Positions 26,288 to 36,578 are shown, counted from the first letter of the stretch. The stretch: 64,000 nt of DNA from Streptoverticillium olivoreticuli subsp. olivoreticuli (GCF_003391135.1 NZ_CP031455.1:6122001-6186000), one strand, 5' to 3'. Translations and numbers: made by a program. Notes: generated from the letters alone by a model not told the origin.

Positions 26288-26339
26288 TGTCCTCAAACGC
26301 CGGACGGGCTGAAATCAGCCCGTCCGGCGTTTGAGGACA
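26288..26339. terminator. Repeat-family hairpin, copy B (bidirectional)
   Basis: A perfect 25-bp stem with a 2-base loop between two convergent operons. It is preceded by a small hairpin CTGGGGC-TTC-GCCCCAG (26248-26264) and followed by GGGGTCCGGGGTC-like sequence. It should stop transcription from both sides. The remaining bases of the 26195-26407 gap hold nothing else I can name. Confidence 0.8.
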
Positions 26340-26407
26340 AGCGGCGCAGCCGCTTCAGGGGGTCCGGGGTCTCCCTGGTTTCGGGAAGGGGCGGGGCTGG
26401 GGAAAAA

Positions 26408-27466
<1,059 letters not shown>

Positions 27467-27474
27467 GGGACTCC

Positions 27475-28503
27475 TCAGGCCGGTCGGGGCTTGGTCTGCT
27501 GGGGGAAGGCCGTCCGCTGCCGGGCGGCCGGGAGGTGGCAGGCGGCGCCGCGGCCCGGGGGCAGCTCGGGGCGCTCCGTGCGGCACCGGTCGCCGCCGAC
27601 CTCGGCGACGTGGGCGCAGCGCGGGTGGAAGGGGCAGCCGGGCGGCGGGTTGAGCAGGCTCGGCGGGGTGCCGGGGATGGGGACGAGGGGCTCCTCGACG
27701 TCGGAGTCCAGCAGCGGCATGGAGCCCAGCAGCCCCCAGGTGTAGGGGTGGCGGGGCTCGCTCAGCACCTCGCGGACGGTGCCGCGCTCGACGGCCCGGC
27801 CCGCGTACATCACCAGCAGCTCGTCCACCGTGTGGGCGACGACCCCGAGGTCGTGGGTGATGAGGATGATCGCCGAACCGGTCTGCTGCTGGAGCTCCTT
27901 GAGCAGGTCGAGGATCTGCGCCTGCACGGTCACGTCGAGGGCCGTCGTCGGCTCGTCGGCGATCAGCAGCTCGGGGTCGCAGACGAGCGCCATCGCGATC
28001 ATCGCCCGCTGGCGCATCCCGCCGGAGAACTGGTGCGGGTAGTCGTCCACGCGGAGCGCGGCGTTGGGGATGCCGACCTTGTCGAGCATCTCGACGGCGC
28101 GCTGCCGGGCCTCGCGCCGGGTGGCGCCGGTGTGCTTGCGGTAGGGCTCGGCGATCTGGCGGCCGACGGTGTAGTACGGCGAGAGCGCGGTGAGGGAGTC
28201 CTGGAAGATCATGGCCATCTTGTTGCCGCGGAGCTTCTCCAGCACCGATTCGGGCGCGCCGGTCAGCTCCTGTCCGTCGAGCAGGATCTCGCCCCTGATC
28301 TCGGTGTGGCGCGGGTCGTGCAGCCCGAGGACCGCGAGGTTGGTGACGGACTTCCCGGAGCCGGACTCGCCGACGATGCCGAGCGTGCGGCCGCGCTCCA
28401 GCTCGAAGCCGAGCCCGTCGACGGCCTTGACGACGCCGTCCTCGGTGTCGAAGCGGACGAACAGGTCCCGTACGGACAGGAACGCGCCCTCGGATGTGGT
28501 CAC
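27475..28503 (-). CDS. Importer 3: ATPase (OppD/DppD type)
   Basis: A 342-residue ABC ATPase with Walker A GESGSGKS, signature FSGGMRQRA, Walker B LLIADEPTTALD and H-loop ITHDLG. The C-terminus has CPFHPRCAHVAEVGGDRC and ACHLP, the oligo_HPY cysteine pattern. The Walker A region uses TLGIVGESG rather than TLAVLGESG as in importers 1 and 2. The gene lies 21 bases after the permease gene. Confidence 0.9.
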   Translation of the reverse strand: MTTSEGAFLSVRDLFVRFDTEDGVVKAVDGLGFELERGRTLGIVGESGSGKSVTNLAVLGLHDPRHTEIRGEILLDGQELTGAPESVLEKLRGNKMAMIFQDSLTALSPYYTVGRQIAEPYRKHTGATRREARQRAVEMLDKVGIPNAALRVDDYPHQFSGGMRQRAMIAMALVCDPELLIADEPTTALDVTVQAQILDLLKELQQQTGSAIILITHDLGVVAHTVDELLVMYAGRAVERGTVREVLSEPRHPYTWGLLGSMPLLDSDVEEPLVPIPGTPPSLLNPPPGCPFHPRCAHVAEVGGDRCRTERPELPPGRGAACHLPAARQRTAFPQQTKPRPA

Positions 28504-28524
28504 GGTGGGGTTCTCCGTAAAGTG

Positions 28525-29502
28525 TCAGGCGAGGCGCACGCGCGGGTCGATGACGGCGTAGGCGGCGTCCACGACGATGTTGGCGACGACGATGGCCGTG
28601 CAGCCGACGAGCATCACGGCCATCAGGGTGGGCAGGTCGGTCTCGCTCACCGAGGAGACGGCCAGCCGCCCCAGCCCGTGCAGGCTGAAGGTGAACTCGG
28701 TGATGATCGCGCCGCCGAAGAGCGACCCGAGGTCGATGCCGAAGATGGTGACGATGGGGGCGAGCGCGCCCCGCCAGGCGTAGCGGAAGAAGACGGCGCG
28801 CCGGCTGAGGCCCTTGGCGCGCGCGGTGCGCACATGGTCCTCGCCCAGCTGCTCGATCATCTGGGAGCGCGTCATGCGGCTGTAGTTGGCGATGAAGATG
28901 ATGGAGAGCACCAGCCAGGGGATGAGCATCCCCATGAACCACTTCCCGGGGTTCTGTGTGATCGGGTAGTAGGCGGGGTTGTCCATCCAGTGCAGCCCGC
29001 TGACGAGGACGGCGAGCGCGATCACGCCGACGAAGTAGATCTGGAGGGCGTTGCCGACCAGCGACAGGGAGCTGAAGAACTTGTCGATCCAGGTGCCGCG
29101 GAAGGCGGCGGCGATCATCCCGATGCCGACGCCCACGAAGAGGAAGACGGCCGCGCCGCCGAGGGTGATGGACAAGGTGGTCGGGAAGCGGTCCACGATG
29201 GTGCCCCAGACCGGCTGCTGGTTGGAGAAGGAGTAGCCGAAGCAGGGGGCCGGGCAGTGGCCGACGGTGAAGTCGCGGCCGACGAAGATGCCCGTCATGT
29301 AGTGCCAGTACTGGACGGGCACCGGCTGGTCGAGCCCCAGGTTCTTGTTGATGACGGCGATGGCGTCCGGGGTGCAGTTCTTGCCGCAGGACATCAGGGC
29401 CGGCTCGGAGGGCAGCGCGAAGAAGAGCAGGAAGGTGATCGCGCTGATCAGCAGGATGATCACGATCGCGCCGAGCGAGCGGCGGGCGAGGAATCGAAGC
29501 AT
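28525..29502 (-). CDS. Importer 3: permease (OppB/DppB type)
   Basis: A 325-residue permease beginning MLRFLARRSLGAIVIILL. The coupling loop is RTARAKGLSRRAVFFRYAWRG and the C-terminus AYAVIDPRVRLA. The first external loop is longer than usual and holds four cysteines (SCGKNC, GHCPAPC), which may form disulfides outside the cell. That is not seen in the importer 1 and 2 counterparts. It lies 84 bases after the binding-protein gene. Confidence 0.9.
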   Translation of the reverse strand: MLRFLARRSLGAIVIILLISAITFLLFFALPSEPALMSCGKNCTPDAIAVINKNLGLDQPVPVQYWHYMTGIFVGRDFTVGHCPAPCFGYSFSNQQPVWGTIVDRFPTTLSITLGGAAVFLFVGVGIGMIAAAFRGTWIDKFFSSLSLVGNALQIYFVGVIALAVLVSGLHWMDNPAYYPITQNPGKWFMGMLIPWLVLSIIFIANYSRMTRSQMIEQLGEDHVRTARAKGLSRRAVFFRYAWRGALAPIVTIFGIDLGSLFGGAIITEFTFSLHGLGRLAVSSVSETDLPTLMAVMLVGCTAIVVANIVVDAAYAVIDPRVRLA

Positions 29503-29586
29503 GGGTCGCGGTCTTCCGGTCGGCGGTGCGGGGCCGGCGAGGGGTGCGGCCGGGCCGGCGGGCGCCCGGCCGCACGGGAGCGGGCG

Positions 29587-31392
29587 CTATTTGACGTAGA
29601 CGGCGGTCGGGTCGACGGTGCCGTAGACCGGGTGGTAGCGGACCCCGCCGAGGTTCGAACCCCACAGCGAGAACTGGCTGTTGTAGAAGGTCGGCACGCC
29701 CGGGACGTCGTCCGTGAAGATCTTGTCGGCGAGCTTCTGCCACTCGGGCGCGGCCTTCTTCACATCCGGGACGGCGCCGATCCGGTCGATCTCGGAGTTG
29801 ACCGCGGGGTCGTTGATGTGGCCGTAGTTCTGGCCGCCGTCGGCGATCTGCCGGCCGTCGAAGAGCGGGGGCACCACGGTCGAGGAGACGGGCCAGTCCG
29901 CGCCCCACGAGGTGCGGTAGATGTCGAACTTGTTCTTCACCTCGGCGATCGCGGTCCGCCAGGTGTTGGAGTCGATCTCCTTCTTCTGCACCTTGAAGCC
30001 CGCGCGCTCCAGCGCCTGGGTGACGACCACGGAGACCTTCTGCTGGATGTCCGTGTTGGGGTAGGCGTAGACGATCTCCTGCCCCTCCTTGCCGGCCTCC
30101 TTCAGCAGCTCCCTGGCCTTGTCGGGGTCACCGGCGGGCTTGGCCTTCTTCCCGTACGGGTCGGTCGGCTTGTAGCCGTCCATGGCGGGGGAGAGGTAGT
30201 TGGTGGCCAGCACCCCGGCGGTCGCGCCGCCGACCTGCTGGAGGATCTGCCCGTTGGGCATGGCGTACGCGAGGGCCTTGCGGACCTTGACGTCCTTGAG
30301 CCGGTCCATGTTGAAGCTGATGTAGTCGACGTACGGCTGGATCTCCACGAAGCGGCGGGCCTTGGTGTCCGCCTGGTTCAGCACCTTCTCGGTCATCTCC
30401 GGCGCGACGGCGTTGGTGAACGACAGGGCGTTCTTGTCGCCTCCCTGGTCGGCGAGGAAGCGGCGCGTGGAGTCGGCGAACTGATGGCCGAAGCTGATCT
30501 CGAACCGGTCGGCGTACTGGTGGCGGACCGGGTCGGTCTTCGGGTCCCACTGGTCGTTGCGCACCAGCGTCAGCGACTTGCCGACCTTGTAGTCCCCGAC
30601 CTTGTACGGGCCGGAGGAGAAGGGCGCGTTGTCGTACTTCCGCTGGGTGTCCTTCGCCGCCTTGACCGGGCCGATGTTGGGCATCGCGGTCGCGAACGGG
30701 GCGTCGGCGTGCGGCGCCAGGAAGTGGAAGACGATCGTCTTGTCGTCCGGGGTGTCCAGCACGGACGCGGGCAGGTGCTTGCCCTTGTACGGGCCGTCGG
30801 GCAGCGCCTTGCGGAAGGCGACGCCGTCGCCGGAGAGCCACTGCGGGACGTACTGCGGGCCGTCCGTCTCGAAGTCGGCGTAGAGCCGCTCGATGCCCCA
30901 CCGGATGTCCTGGGAGGTGATCGGTGAGCCGTCCTCGAACTTGAGCCCGTCCTTGAGGGTGAACTTCCAGGTCTTCCCGCCGTCGGAGGCGGTGCCGGGG
31001 TCGGTCGCCAGATCGCCGACGATCTTGACCTGGCCCTTGTCGTCCACCTTGTACGAGGTCAGCGTGCGGTTGTAGAGCATCTGGTTGGCGAGCATGTCGT
31101 TGTAGTAGATCTGCGCCGGGTCCAGGTGGACGAAGGCGTCGCGCTGGAGGACGCCGACGGTGCCGCCCTTCTTGGCGCCCGGGACGTCGGGGGCGGGGCC
31201 GGCCGAGTCCGCCTTGGTGCCGACCGAGTAGTTCGAGGACTTGTTCTTGTCCGTGCCGGGCCCCTCGTCCTTGCCGCCGCCCCCGCCGCCTCCTCCGCTG
31301 CTGCACGCGGAGAGCACCAGGGCCCCGGCCGCCAGGGCCACGGCGGTGGACAACCGGGCTCCGGATCTGCGGTATCTCGTCAGCGGGTTCAT
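29587..31392 (-). CDS. Importer 3: oligopeptide-binding lipoprotein (SBP_bac_5)
   Basis: A 601-residue binding lipoprotein. Lipobox LSAC gives C30 as acylation site, followed by Ser/Gly repeats and a charged linker. SBP_5 motifs include DGLKFEDGSPITSQDIRWGIERL and VRKALAYAMPNGQIL. I chose ATG 31392 because it gives a standard signal peptide. A GTG 14 codons upstream is possible. In gene order (permease, binding protein, permease, two ATPases) and size (about 600 residues) this system fits the S. coelicolor bldKA-bldKE set as I recall it, so this may be the BldKB counterpart. That needs a comparison I cannot run. Confidence 0.85.
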   Translation of the reverse strand: MNPLTRYRRSGARLSTAVALAAGALVLSACSSGGGGGGGGKDEGPGTDKNKSSNYSVGTKADSAGPAPDVPGAKKGGTVGVLQRDAFVHLDPAQIYYNDMLANQMLYNRTLTSYKVDDKGQVKIVGDLATDPGTASDGGKTWKFTLKDGLKFEDGSPITSQDIRWGIERLYADFETDGPQYVPQWLSGDGVAFRKALPDGPYKGKHLPASVLDTPDDKTIVFHFLAPHADAPFATAMPNIGPVKAAKDTQRKYDNAPFSSGPYKVGDYKVGKSLTLVRNDQWDPKTDPVRHQYADRFEISFGHQFADSTRRFLADQGGDKNALSFTNAVAPEMTEKVLNQADTKARRFVEIQPYVDYISFNMDRLKDVKVRKALAYAMPNGQILQQVGGATAGVLATNYLSPAMDGYKPTDPYGKKAKPAGDPDKARELLKEAGKEGQEIVYAYPNTDIQQKVSVVVTQALERAGFKVQKKEIDSNTWRTAIAEVKNKFDIYRTSWGADWPVSSTVVPPLFDGRQIADGGQNYGHINDPAVNSEIDRIGAVPDVKKAAPEWQKLADKIFTDDVPGVPTFYNSQFSLWGSNLGGVRYHPVYGTVDPTAVYVK

Positions 31393-31438
31393 GGGTCGAT
31401 GCACCTGCCTGTCCGTCGATAACTGGTAGGGCACTGCG

Positions 31439-32416
31439 TCAGCGTCCGGTCCTGGGATCGAAGGCGTCCCGGACCGAGTCCCCGAGCAGGTTGAAGGCGA
31501 CCACGAAAACGATCATCGCGAGGCCGGGGAAGAAGATGTAGGTGATGTCGCTCTCGTAGTAGTGGGCGCCGTTCGCGAACATCCGGCCCCAGTCGGGCGT
31601 GGGCTCCACGATGCCGACGCCGATGAAGGACAGGCCCGCCTCGACGGTCACGATCGAGGGCAGCATCAGCGTCGACTGCACCAGGATCGGGGTCCAGAGG
31701 TTGGGCAGCAGCTCCTTGCTGATGATCCGCCAGGGGGAGGCGCCGGTGACCTTGGCCGCCTCGACGAACTCCCGCTCCCGCAGGCTGAGCACCTGCCCTC
31801 GCAGCAGTCGCGCCAGCCCCATCCAGCCCAGCACCCACAGGACCAGGATCAGGGTCACCACCCGCAGATAGGTGGGCGTCTCCTTTTCCGGGCTGACGAA
31901 AAGGGAGTAGACGACCGGTGTGAAGGCGATGAAGGACAGCTGGGAGGGGAAGGCCAGCAACAGGTCGATGAAGCGCCCCAGGAAATAGTCCGTCCGCCCG
32001 CCCAGATATCCGGCCGTCACCCCCACCAGGACGCCCGTGAGCACGCACAGGACGGTGGCGGCGGTCGCGATGAGCAGGGACGTGCGGATTCCGTAGACGA
32101 GCTGGGAGAGCACGTCACGGCCCAGGGTCGGTTCGATGCCGAACCAGAAACGGCCGGAAACACCGCCGTTGGGCTTCACGGGGTAGCCGAACTCGTTGAG
32201 CAGCCCCTGTTCGTTCAGCCCGTACGTCGTCGTCGCGTCCTTCCCGTAGACCTTGGAGATCAGCGGGGCCGCCACCGCGACGAGGAAGAAGAACAGCACC
32301 ACGTACGCGGAGAGCACCCCCGCCCGGTCGCGCTTGAAGCGCCGCCACATCAACTGTCCGGGTGACCGGCCCGCCAGCTCCGGTTGTGCCACGGTGCCCC
32401 GGGAAGGACTCGTCAT
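31439..32416 (-). CDS. Importer 3: permease (OppC/DppC type), first gene
   Basis: A 325-residue OppC-type permease with the N-terminal OppC segment (GQLMWRRFKRDRAGVLSAY), a large external loop (about 60-115) and the coupling loop FVEAAKVTGASPWRIISKELLPN. It ends LLGDSVRDAFDPRTGR. I chose ATG 32416 because GGGGGA lies nine bases upstream. A longer reading adds 19 unlikely residues. The binding-protein gene follows after 46 bases. Having an OppC-type gene first and the OppB-type gene third is unlike importers 1 and 2. Confidence 0.9.
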   Translation of the reverse strand: MTSPSRGTVAQPELAGRSPGQLMWRRFKRDRAGVLSAYVVLFFFLVAVAAPLISKVYGKDATTTYGLNEQGLLNEFGYPVKPNGGVSGRFWFGIEPTLGRDVLSQLVYGIRTSLLIATAATVLCVLTGVLVGVTAGYLGGRTDYFLGRFIDLLLAFPSQLSFIAFTPVVYSLFVSPEKETPTYLRVVTLILVLWVLGWMGLARLLRGQVLSLREREFVEAAKVTGASPWRIISKELLPNLWTPILVQSTLMLPSIVTVEAGLSFIGVGIVEPTPDWGRMFANGAHYYESDITYIFFPGLAMIVFVVAFNLLGDSVRDAFDPRTGR

Positions 32417-32673
32417 CGCGTAAATCCCCCGCACTGTAGACCAGTTGGCCCATCGCGGACCTGTGGAACGCACGGTGGGTTGACGCGGACTTTGGCAATG
32501 GATTCACGGCGCAGTCAAGAGGGCTGCGCTTGTCGGTGGTGCTTCTTTGGCGAAGGTTGAGGGGATCGAGCGCGGGCTGTGCTTGACAGCCCTGCCGGGC
32601 TTGGACGTGCCGCAGGTTGACGGTCGCCTGCGGCACATCGAGCCCGCCGGTCGGGGCCCCGTGCGAGTTCCGG
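32417..32673 (-). promoter_or_regulatory. Gap between peptidase gene and importer 3: hairpins plus promoter region
   Basis: 257 bases. On the peptidase side lie two perfect hairpins: 32607-32636 (10-bp arms GTGCCGCAGG / CCTGCGGCAC) and 32574-32592 (GGGCTGT / ACAGCCC), probable terminators. On the importer side, minus-strand TTGACT near 32518 and TACAGT near 32437 are the best promoter-like pieces, but spacing does not give a convincing pair. Confidence 0.5.
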
Positions 32674-34791
32674 CTACATGCCCAAGGACCGCTTGAGGAA
32701 GTCGACCTGGAGCAGCAGCAGGTTTTCCGCGACCTGTTCCTGGGGCGTCATGTGCGTCACCCCGGACAGCGGCAGCACCTCGTGCGGGCGGCCCGCGGAG
32801 AGCAGTGCGGAGGACAGCCGCAGGGTGTGCGCGGCGACCACGTTGTCGTCGGCCAGGCCGTGAACGATCATCAACGGCCGTGCCTGTTCGGCCGCCTCGC
32901 CCAGCCCCTCGTCCGTGACCAGCGAATTGCGGGCGTAGACCGCGGGCCGCTCCGCCGGGTCGCCCAGGTAGCGCTCGGTGTAGTGGGTGTCGTACAGCCG
33001 CCAGTCCGTGACCGGGGCGCCCGCGATGCCCGCGTGGAAGACGTCGGGGCGGCGCAGCACGGCCAGCGCCGCGAGATAACCGCCGTACGACCAGCCGCGG
33101 ATCGCGACCCGGCCCAGATCCAGGGGGTGGTCCTCGGCGAGCGCCCGGACCGCCTCGACCTGGTCGTCCAGGGTCGCGCCCGCGAAGTCGTCCCGGATCG
33201 CCTTCTCCCAGTCGGGGGAGCGGTGCGGGGTGCCGCGGCCGTCGGCGACCACCACCGCGAAGCCCTGGTCGGCGAACCACTGCGAAGTCAGGTGGGAGTT
33301 GTGCGCGGCCACTACGCGCGGCCCGTGCGGTCCCCCGTACGGGTCCATGAGCACCGGGAGCGGCCCGTCACCCTCCGAATAACCGGTCGGCAGCAGGACG
33401 GCGCACGGGATGCGCCGCGCGCCCGCCTCGACGAGCCGTGCGCGGGAGGCCAGCACCGGCGCTTCCGCGTGGGAGGTGACCGTGGCGGTCCGTACGCCGT
33501 CGCGCACGACCCGAACCGTCGCCCCGCTGCGCTCCAGGGACGTCGACACCAGGACGGTGACGGCGCCGGAACGCACCGCCGAGTGCCACCCACGGCCCTC
33601 CGAGACGCGCTCCACGCCCTCCTCGCCGACGCGGTAGACATGGGTCTCACCGGTCTCCGGGTCCTTCGCCCCGGGCCCGGCGGAGGCGGAGACGAGCAGG
33701 TCGTCGGCGCCGACGTCGAGTACGGCGCGCACGTGCAGCCGCGGTCCGGTCAGGGTCCGGTCACCCACCGCCAGGGCCCGTACGCCGCCCTCGTCGGAGA
33801 TCCGTACGAGCCGGCCGTCCGGGGTCCACGCGGGCACGCCAGGGAAAAGATCCAGCCACTTTCCGTCCTCCTCCGTGTGCAGGACGTGGGTCTTGCCGGT
33901 CGCCGTATCCACCGTCAGATACACCTGGCTGCGCTGGTCGCGCGCCTGTGCGAGCAGCAGTGGGGGATGCCCCTCCGACCAGTGCACCTGTGCGAGATAC
34001 GGATAGTGCTCGCGGTCCCACTCGACGTCCGTACGGGAGCCGTCCAGACCGAGCAGGGACAGCGTGACCAGGGCGTTCGGGGTGCCGGCGGCCGGATAGG
34101 CGACCTCGGCGGGCTCCCGGTCGGGGTTGGCGGGGTCGGCGATCCACCAGCGGCGTACGGGCGCGTCGTCCACGCGTGCGACCAGCAGGGACCGCCCGTC
34201 CGGCGCCCACCAGAAGCCCCGCGTCCGGTGCATCTCCTCGGCCGCGATGAATTCGGCCAGCCCCCAGGTGACCGTGGCACCCTCCGGCCCGGCCAGGGCG
34301 CGGTCACCGCTGCCGTCCGCCTCGACGACCCGCAGCACGCCATGGGCGACATAGGCGATCCGGCGGCCGTCGGGCGACGGGCGCGGGTCGGCCACCGGGC
34401 CCGGAACCACCAGCTCGCGGGCGGTCCCGCCGCGCAACTCCGCGATGAACAGCCGCCCCGAGAGGGTGAACGCCGCCAACTCCACTGCGCTGTCCACCGC
34501 ATAGGCGACAACGCCCCCCGCGCCCTCGCGGATGCGCTCGCGCCGTGCCCGCTCCTCCGCGGACAGTTCCTCGTCGGCGCCGCCGAGCAACACCGCGGGA
34601 TCGGCGGCCGGATGCTCCCGTCCGGTGCCGGGGTCGAGCACCCACAGAACGTTTGCCCGATCGACACCGGTGCGGGAGCGCAGGAAGACGACACGCGAGC
34701 CATCCGGCGACACGGTGAATGCGCGCGGCGCGCCGAGCGAGAAGCGCTGGGTTCTGGCGTACTGCCGTGGGAACGTGAGCTGTCCGGTCAT
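32674..34791 (-). CDS. S9 prolyl oligopeptidase / dipeptidyl-peptidase IV-like
   Basis: A 705-residue serine peptidase. An N-terminal beta-propeller (DPPIV_N, about 20-480) precedes an alpha/beta-hydrolase domain with nucleophile S568 in GWSYGG, D648 in HGLADDNV and H680 in SGVTHMTP. The order and spacing match DPP IV. VAEFIAAEEM-like text (LAEFIAAEEMHRTRG) corresponds to the double-Glu motif that anchors the substrate amino end in DPP IV. It should cleave dipeptides from short peptides. No signal peptide is visible, so it is probably cytoplasmic. It lies upstream of importer 3 on the same strand and could digest imported peptides. Start ATG 34791 (MTGQLTF). Confidence 0.9.
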   Translation of the reverse strand: MTGQLTFPRQYARTQRFSLGAPRAFTVSPDGSRVVFLRSRTGVDRANVLWVLDPGTGREHPAADPAVLLGGADEELSAEERARRERIREGAGGVVAYAVDSAVELAAFTLSGRLFIAELRGGTARELVVPGPVADPRPSPDGRRIAYVAHGVLRVVEADGSGDRALAGPEGATVTWGLAEFIAAEEMHRTRGFWWAPDGRSLLVARVDDAPVRRWWIADPANPDREPAEVAYPAAGTPNALVTLSLLGLDGSRTDVEWDREHYPYLAQVHWSEGHPPLLLAQARDQRSQVYLTVDTATGKTHVLHTEEDGKWLDLFPGVPAWTPDGRLVRISDEGGVRALAVGDRTLTGPRLHVRAVLDVGADDLLVSASAGPGAKDPETGETHVYRVGEEGVERVSEGRGWHSAVRSGAVTVLVSTSLERSGATVRVVRDGVRTATVTSHAEAPVLASRARLVEAGARRIPCAVLLPTGYSEGDGPLPVLMDPYGGPHGPRVVAAHNSHLTSQWFADQGFAVVVADGRGTPHRSPDWEKAIRDDFAGATLDDQVEAVRALAEDHPLDLGRVAIRGWSYGGYLAALAVLRRPDVFHAGIAGAPVTDWRLYDTHYTERYLGDPAERPAVYARNSLVTDEGLGEAAEQARPLMIVHGLADDNVVAAHTLRLSSALLSAGRPHEVLPLSGVTHMTPQEQVAENLLLLQVDFLKRSLGM

Positions 34792-34976
34792 GCCGGTGAG
34801 CCTACGGCGGGGCGGCGCGATCTCGCCGTGCGCCCCGGATTTGCTCCTGTGCACCGAGTGAGGTCGGGGCACCGGAAAGTTATGATCACTGACGCATAGT
34901 TGGTATGTCGCGGCTGGCATCCGTATGTCATCCGCCCCTTGTCCGTCCGACCGCGCGTACATGGAGGTGAACCGCT

Positions 34977-35171
34977 GTGGCACTCTCGATTTCGGCGGTG
35001 GTGCTGCTGGCGATCATCGTCTTCCTGCTGGTCCGGAAGTCCGGGCTGAAGGCGGGCCACGCCGCGGTCTGCGTGCTGCTGGGGTTCTACCTCTCGAGCT
35101 CGTCGATCGCCCCGACGCTCAACCAGCTGACCAAGAGCGCAACCGACGTCATCAGCAACATCAAGTTCTGA
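34977..35171 (+). CDS. Small membrane protein, 64 residues
   Basis: GTG 34977 has an excellent ribosome site (GGAGGTGA, 7 bases upstream). The product begins with a hydrophobic helix (ISAVVLLAIIVFLLV), a basic turn (RKSGLKAGH), a second hydrophobic stretch (AAVCVLLGFYLSSSS) and a polar end (NQLTKSATDVISNIKF). Probably an inner-membrane hairpin or a single-pass protein. I believe it is conserved among Streptomyces at this place, but know no function. It lies divergent from the peptidase gene. Confidence 0.7.
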   Translation: MALSISAVVLLAIIVFLLVRKSGLKAGHAAVCVLLGFYLSSSSIAPTLNQLTKSATDVISNIKF

Positions 35172-35244
35172 CGGCGGCCCGTGGGCGCCGGCGACAGTGC
35201 GGGCGGGCGCCCCGCCGGGCCGATCGGGCTCGTAGGCTGTTCCC

Positions 35245-36138
35245 ATGACCGACAGCTTCCCCTCGACGGGCCGCCGGCTGCTCCTGGTGCACGCGCACCC
35301 GGACGACGAATCGATCAACAACGGCGCGACCATGGCCAAGTACGCCGCCGAAGGGGCCCGTGTCACCCTCGTGACCTGCACCCTGGGTGAAGAGGGCGAG
35401 GTGATCCCGGGAGGGCTGGCCCACCTGGTGGCCGACCGGGACGACGCCCTCGGGCCGTACCGCGCCGGCGAGCTCGCCGACGCGATGCGGGAGCTGGGCG
35501 TCACCGACCACCGCTTCCTCGGCGGCCCCGGGCGCTACCGCGACTCCGGGATGATGGGCGCCCCGCAGAACGAGCGCCCCCAGTGCTTCTGGCGGGCCGA
35601 TGTGGACGAGGCCGCCACCTCCCTCGTGGAGGTGATCCGCGAGGTGCGGCCCCAGGTGCTGGTCACCTACGACCCCGAGGGCGGCTACGGCCACCCCGAC
35701 CACATCCAGGCGCACCGCGTCGCGATGCGCGCCGTGGAGCTCGCGGGCGAGCCCGCGTTCCGCCGCGACCTCGGCGACCCGCACGAGATCGCGAAGGTCT
35801 ACTGGAACTGCGTGCCGCGCTCCGTCCTGGAGGAAGGCTTCGCGCGGCTGCGCGAGCAGGGCTTCGAGAAGCCCTTCCCGGGCGTCGCCTCCCCGGCGGA
35901 CGTGCCGGGTGTGGTCGACGACGCCGAGGTGACGGCGGCCGTCGACGGCTCGGCCTTCGCCGCGGCGAAGGCCGCCGCGATGCGTGCCCACGCGACGCAG
36001 ATCGCGGTGGACGGCCCCTTCTTCGCGCTCTCCAACGACCTGGGACAGCCGCTCTTCGTCACCGAGTGCTACCGGCTCGTGCGGGGCACCGCGGGTGCCG
36101 CGCACGAGGACGACCTGTTCGCGGGGGTGGACGCGTGA
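35245..36138 (+). CDS. mshB: Mycothiol biosynthesis deacetylase MshB
   Basis: A 297-residue zinc deacetylase of the LmbE/PIG-L family. It removes acetate from GlcNAc-inositol to give GlcN-inositol in mycothiol synthesis. The zinc-binding motif is VHAHPDDES near residue 15-23, and GGYGHPDHIQAH supplies the third ligand. MshB-specific stretches include LGVTDHRFLGGPGRYRDSGMMG. ATG 35245 has TAGGCT about 7 bases upstream and no ribosome site, so the mRNA may be leaderless. Its stop overlaps the next gene (GTGA). The mycothiol-dedicated Mca paralogue is not in the window. Confidence 0.9.
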   Translation: MTDSFPSTGRRLLLVHAHPDDESINNGATMAKYAAEGARVTLVTCTLGEEGEVIPGGLAHLVADRDDALGPYRAGELADAMRELGVTDHRFLGGPGRYRDSGMMGAPQNERPQCFWRADVDEAATSLVEVIREVRPQVLVTYDPEGGYGHPDHIQAHRVAMRAVELAGEPAFRRDLGDPHEIAKVYWNCVPRSVLEEGFARLREQGFEKPFPGVASPADVPGVVDDAEVTAAVDGSAFAAAKAAAMRAHATQIAVDGPFFALSNDLGQPLFVTECYRLVRGTAGAAHEDDLFAGVDA

Positions 36139-36524
36139 CCGGCATGGCCTCTCCGCTCGGCGCCGGGCGCCTCGGCGGCTACCTCGGCCTGGCCGTCCTC
36201 GGGGCGCTGGCCGGGGTCGCCGGATCGCTCGTGCAAGGCGGCTGGTTCCCCGGCGGGTTGATGCTGGCTCTGCTGGCCATCGCCGGGCTGAGCTACGGCG
36301 GGCTCCTCGCGACCCGCGCCAGAGCCGGCGGGATGGCGCCCGGCATCGGCTGGATCGTCGCGGTGCTGCTGCTGACCACGAGCAGGCCGGAGGGGGACTT
36401 CCTCTTCGGTGCCGGACTGGGCTCGTACGCCTACCTGCTGGGCGGGATGGCCGTGGCTGTGATGTGCGCCACCCTCCCGAAACTGCCGCAACCGGGCGGG
36501 CCTTCAGTCCGACTTGGCAAGTGA
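36135..36524 (+). CDS. DUF6113-like small membrane protein
   Basis: A 129-residue protein with about four hydrophobic segments (LGGYLGLAVLGALAGVAGSL, GGLMLALLAIAGLSYGGLL, GIGWIVAVLLLTT, YAYLLGGMAVAVMC). GTG 36135 overlaps the mshB stop by four bases, so it is translated with mshB. Proteins of this size and place are often labelled DUF6113. In M. tuberculosis the gene after mshB (Rv1171) also encodes a small membrane protein. Function unknown. Confidence 0.7.
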   Translation: MTGMASPLGAGRLGGYLGLAVLGALAGVAGSLVQGGWFPGGLMLALLAIAGLSYGGLLATRARAGGMAPGIGWIVAVLLLTTSRPEGDFLFGAGLGSYAYLLGGMAVAVMCATLPKLPQPGGPSVRLGK

Positions 36525-36543
36525 CGTGACGATTTCTGCCTGA

Positions 36544-36578
36544 GGAGAGCGAGGCGCGAAGACGCGCCCCGCGCTCCC
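36544..36578 (+). terminator. Hairpin after the mshB operon
   Basis: GGCGCG-AAGA-CGCGCC (36553-36568) with further partial pairing outside (GGAGAGC / GCGCTCC), 20 bases after the stop. The remainder of the 177-base gap should hold the promoter of the next gene. Confidence 0.4.

Noticed and set aside
31393..31434. GTG start 14 codons upstream for the importer 3 binding protein
   Set aside because: It would place Asp, Arg and His residues before the signal peptide and has no ribosome site. The ATG at 31392 gives a normal lipoprotein signal.
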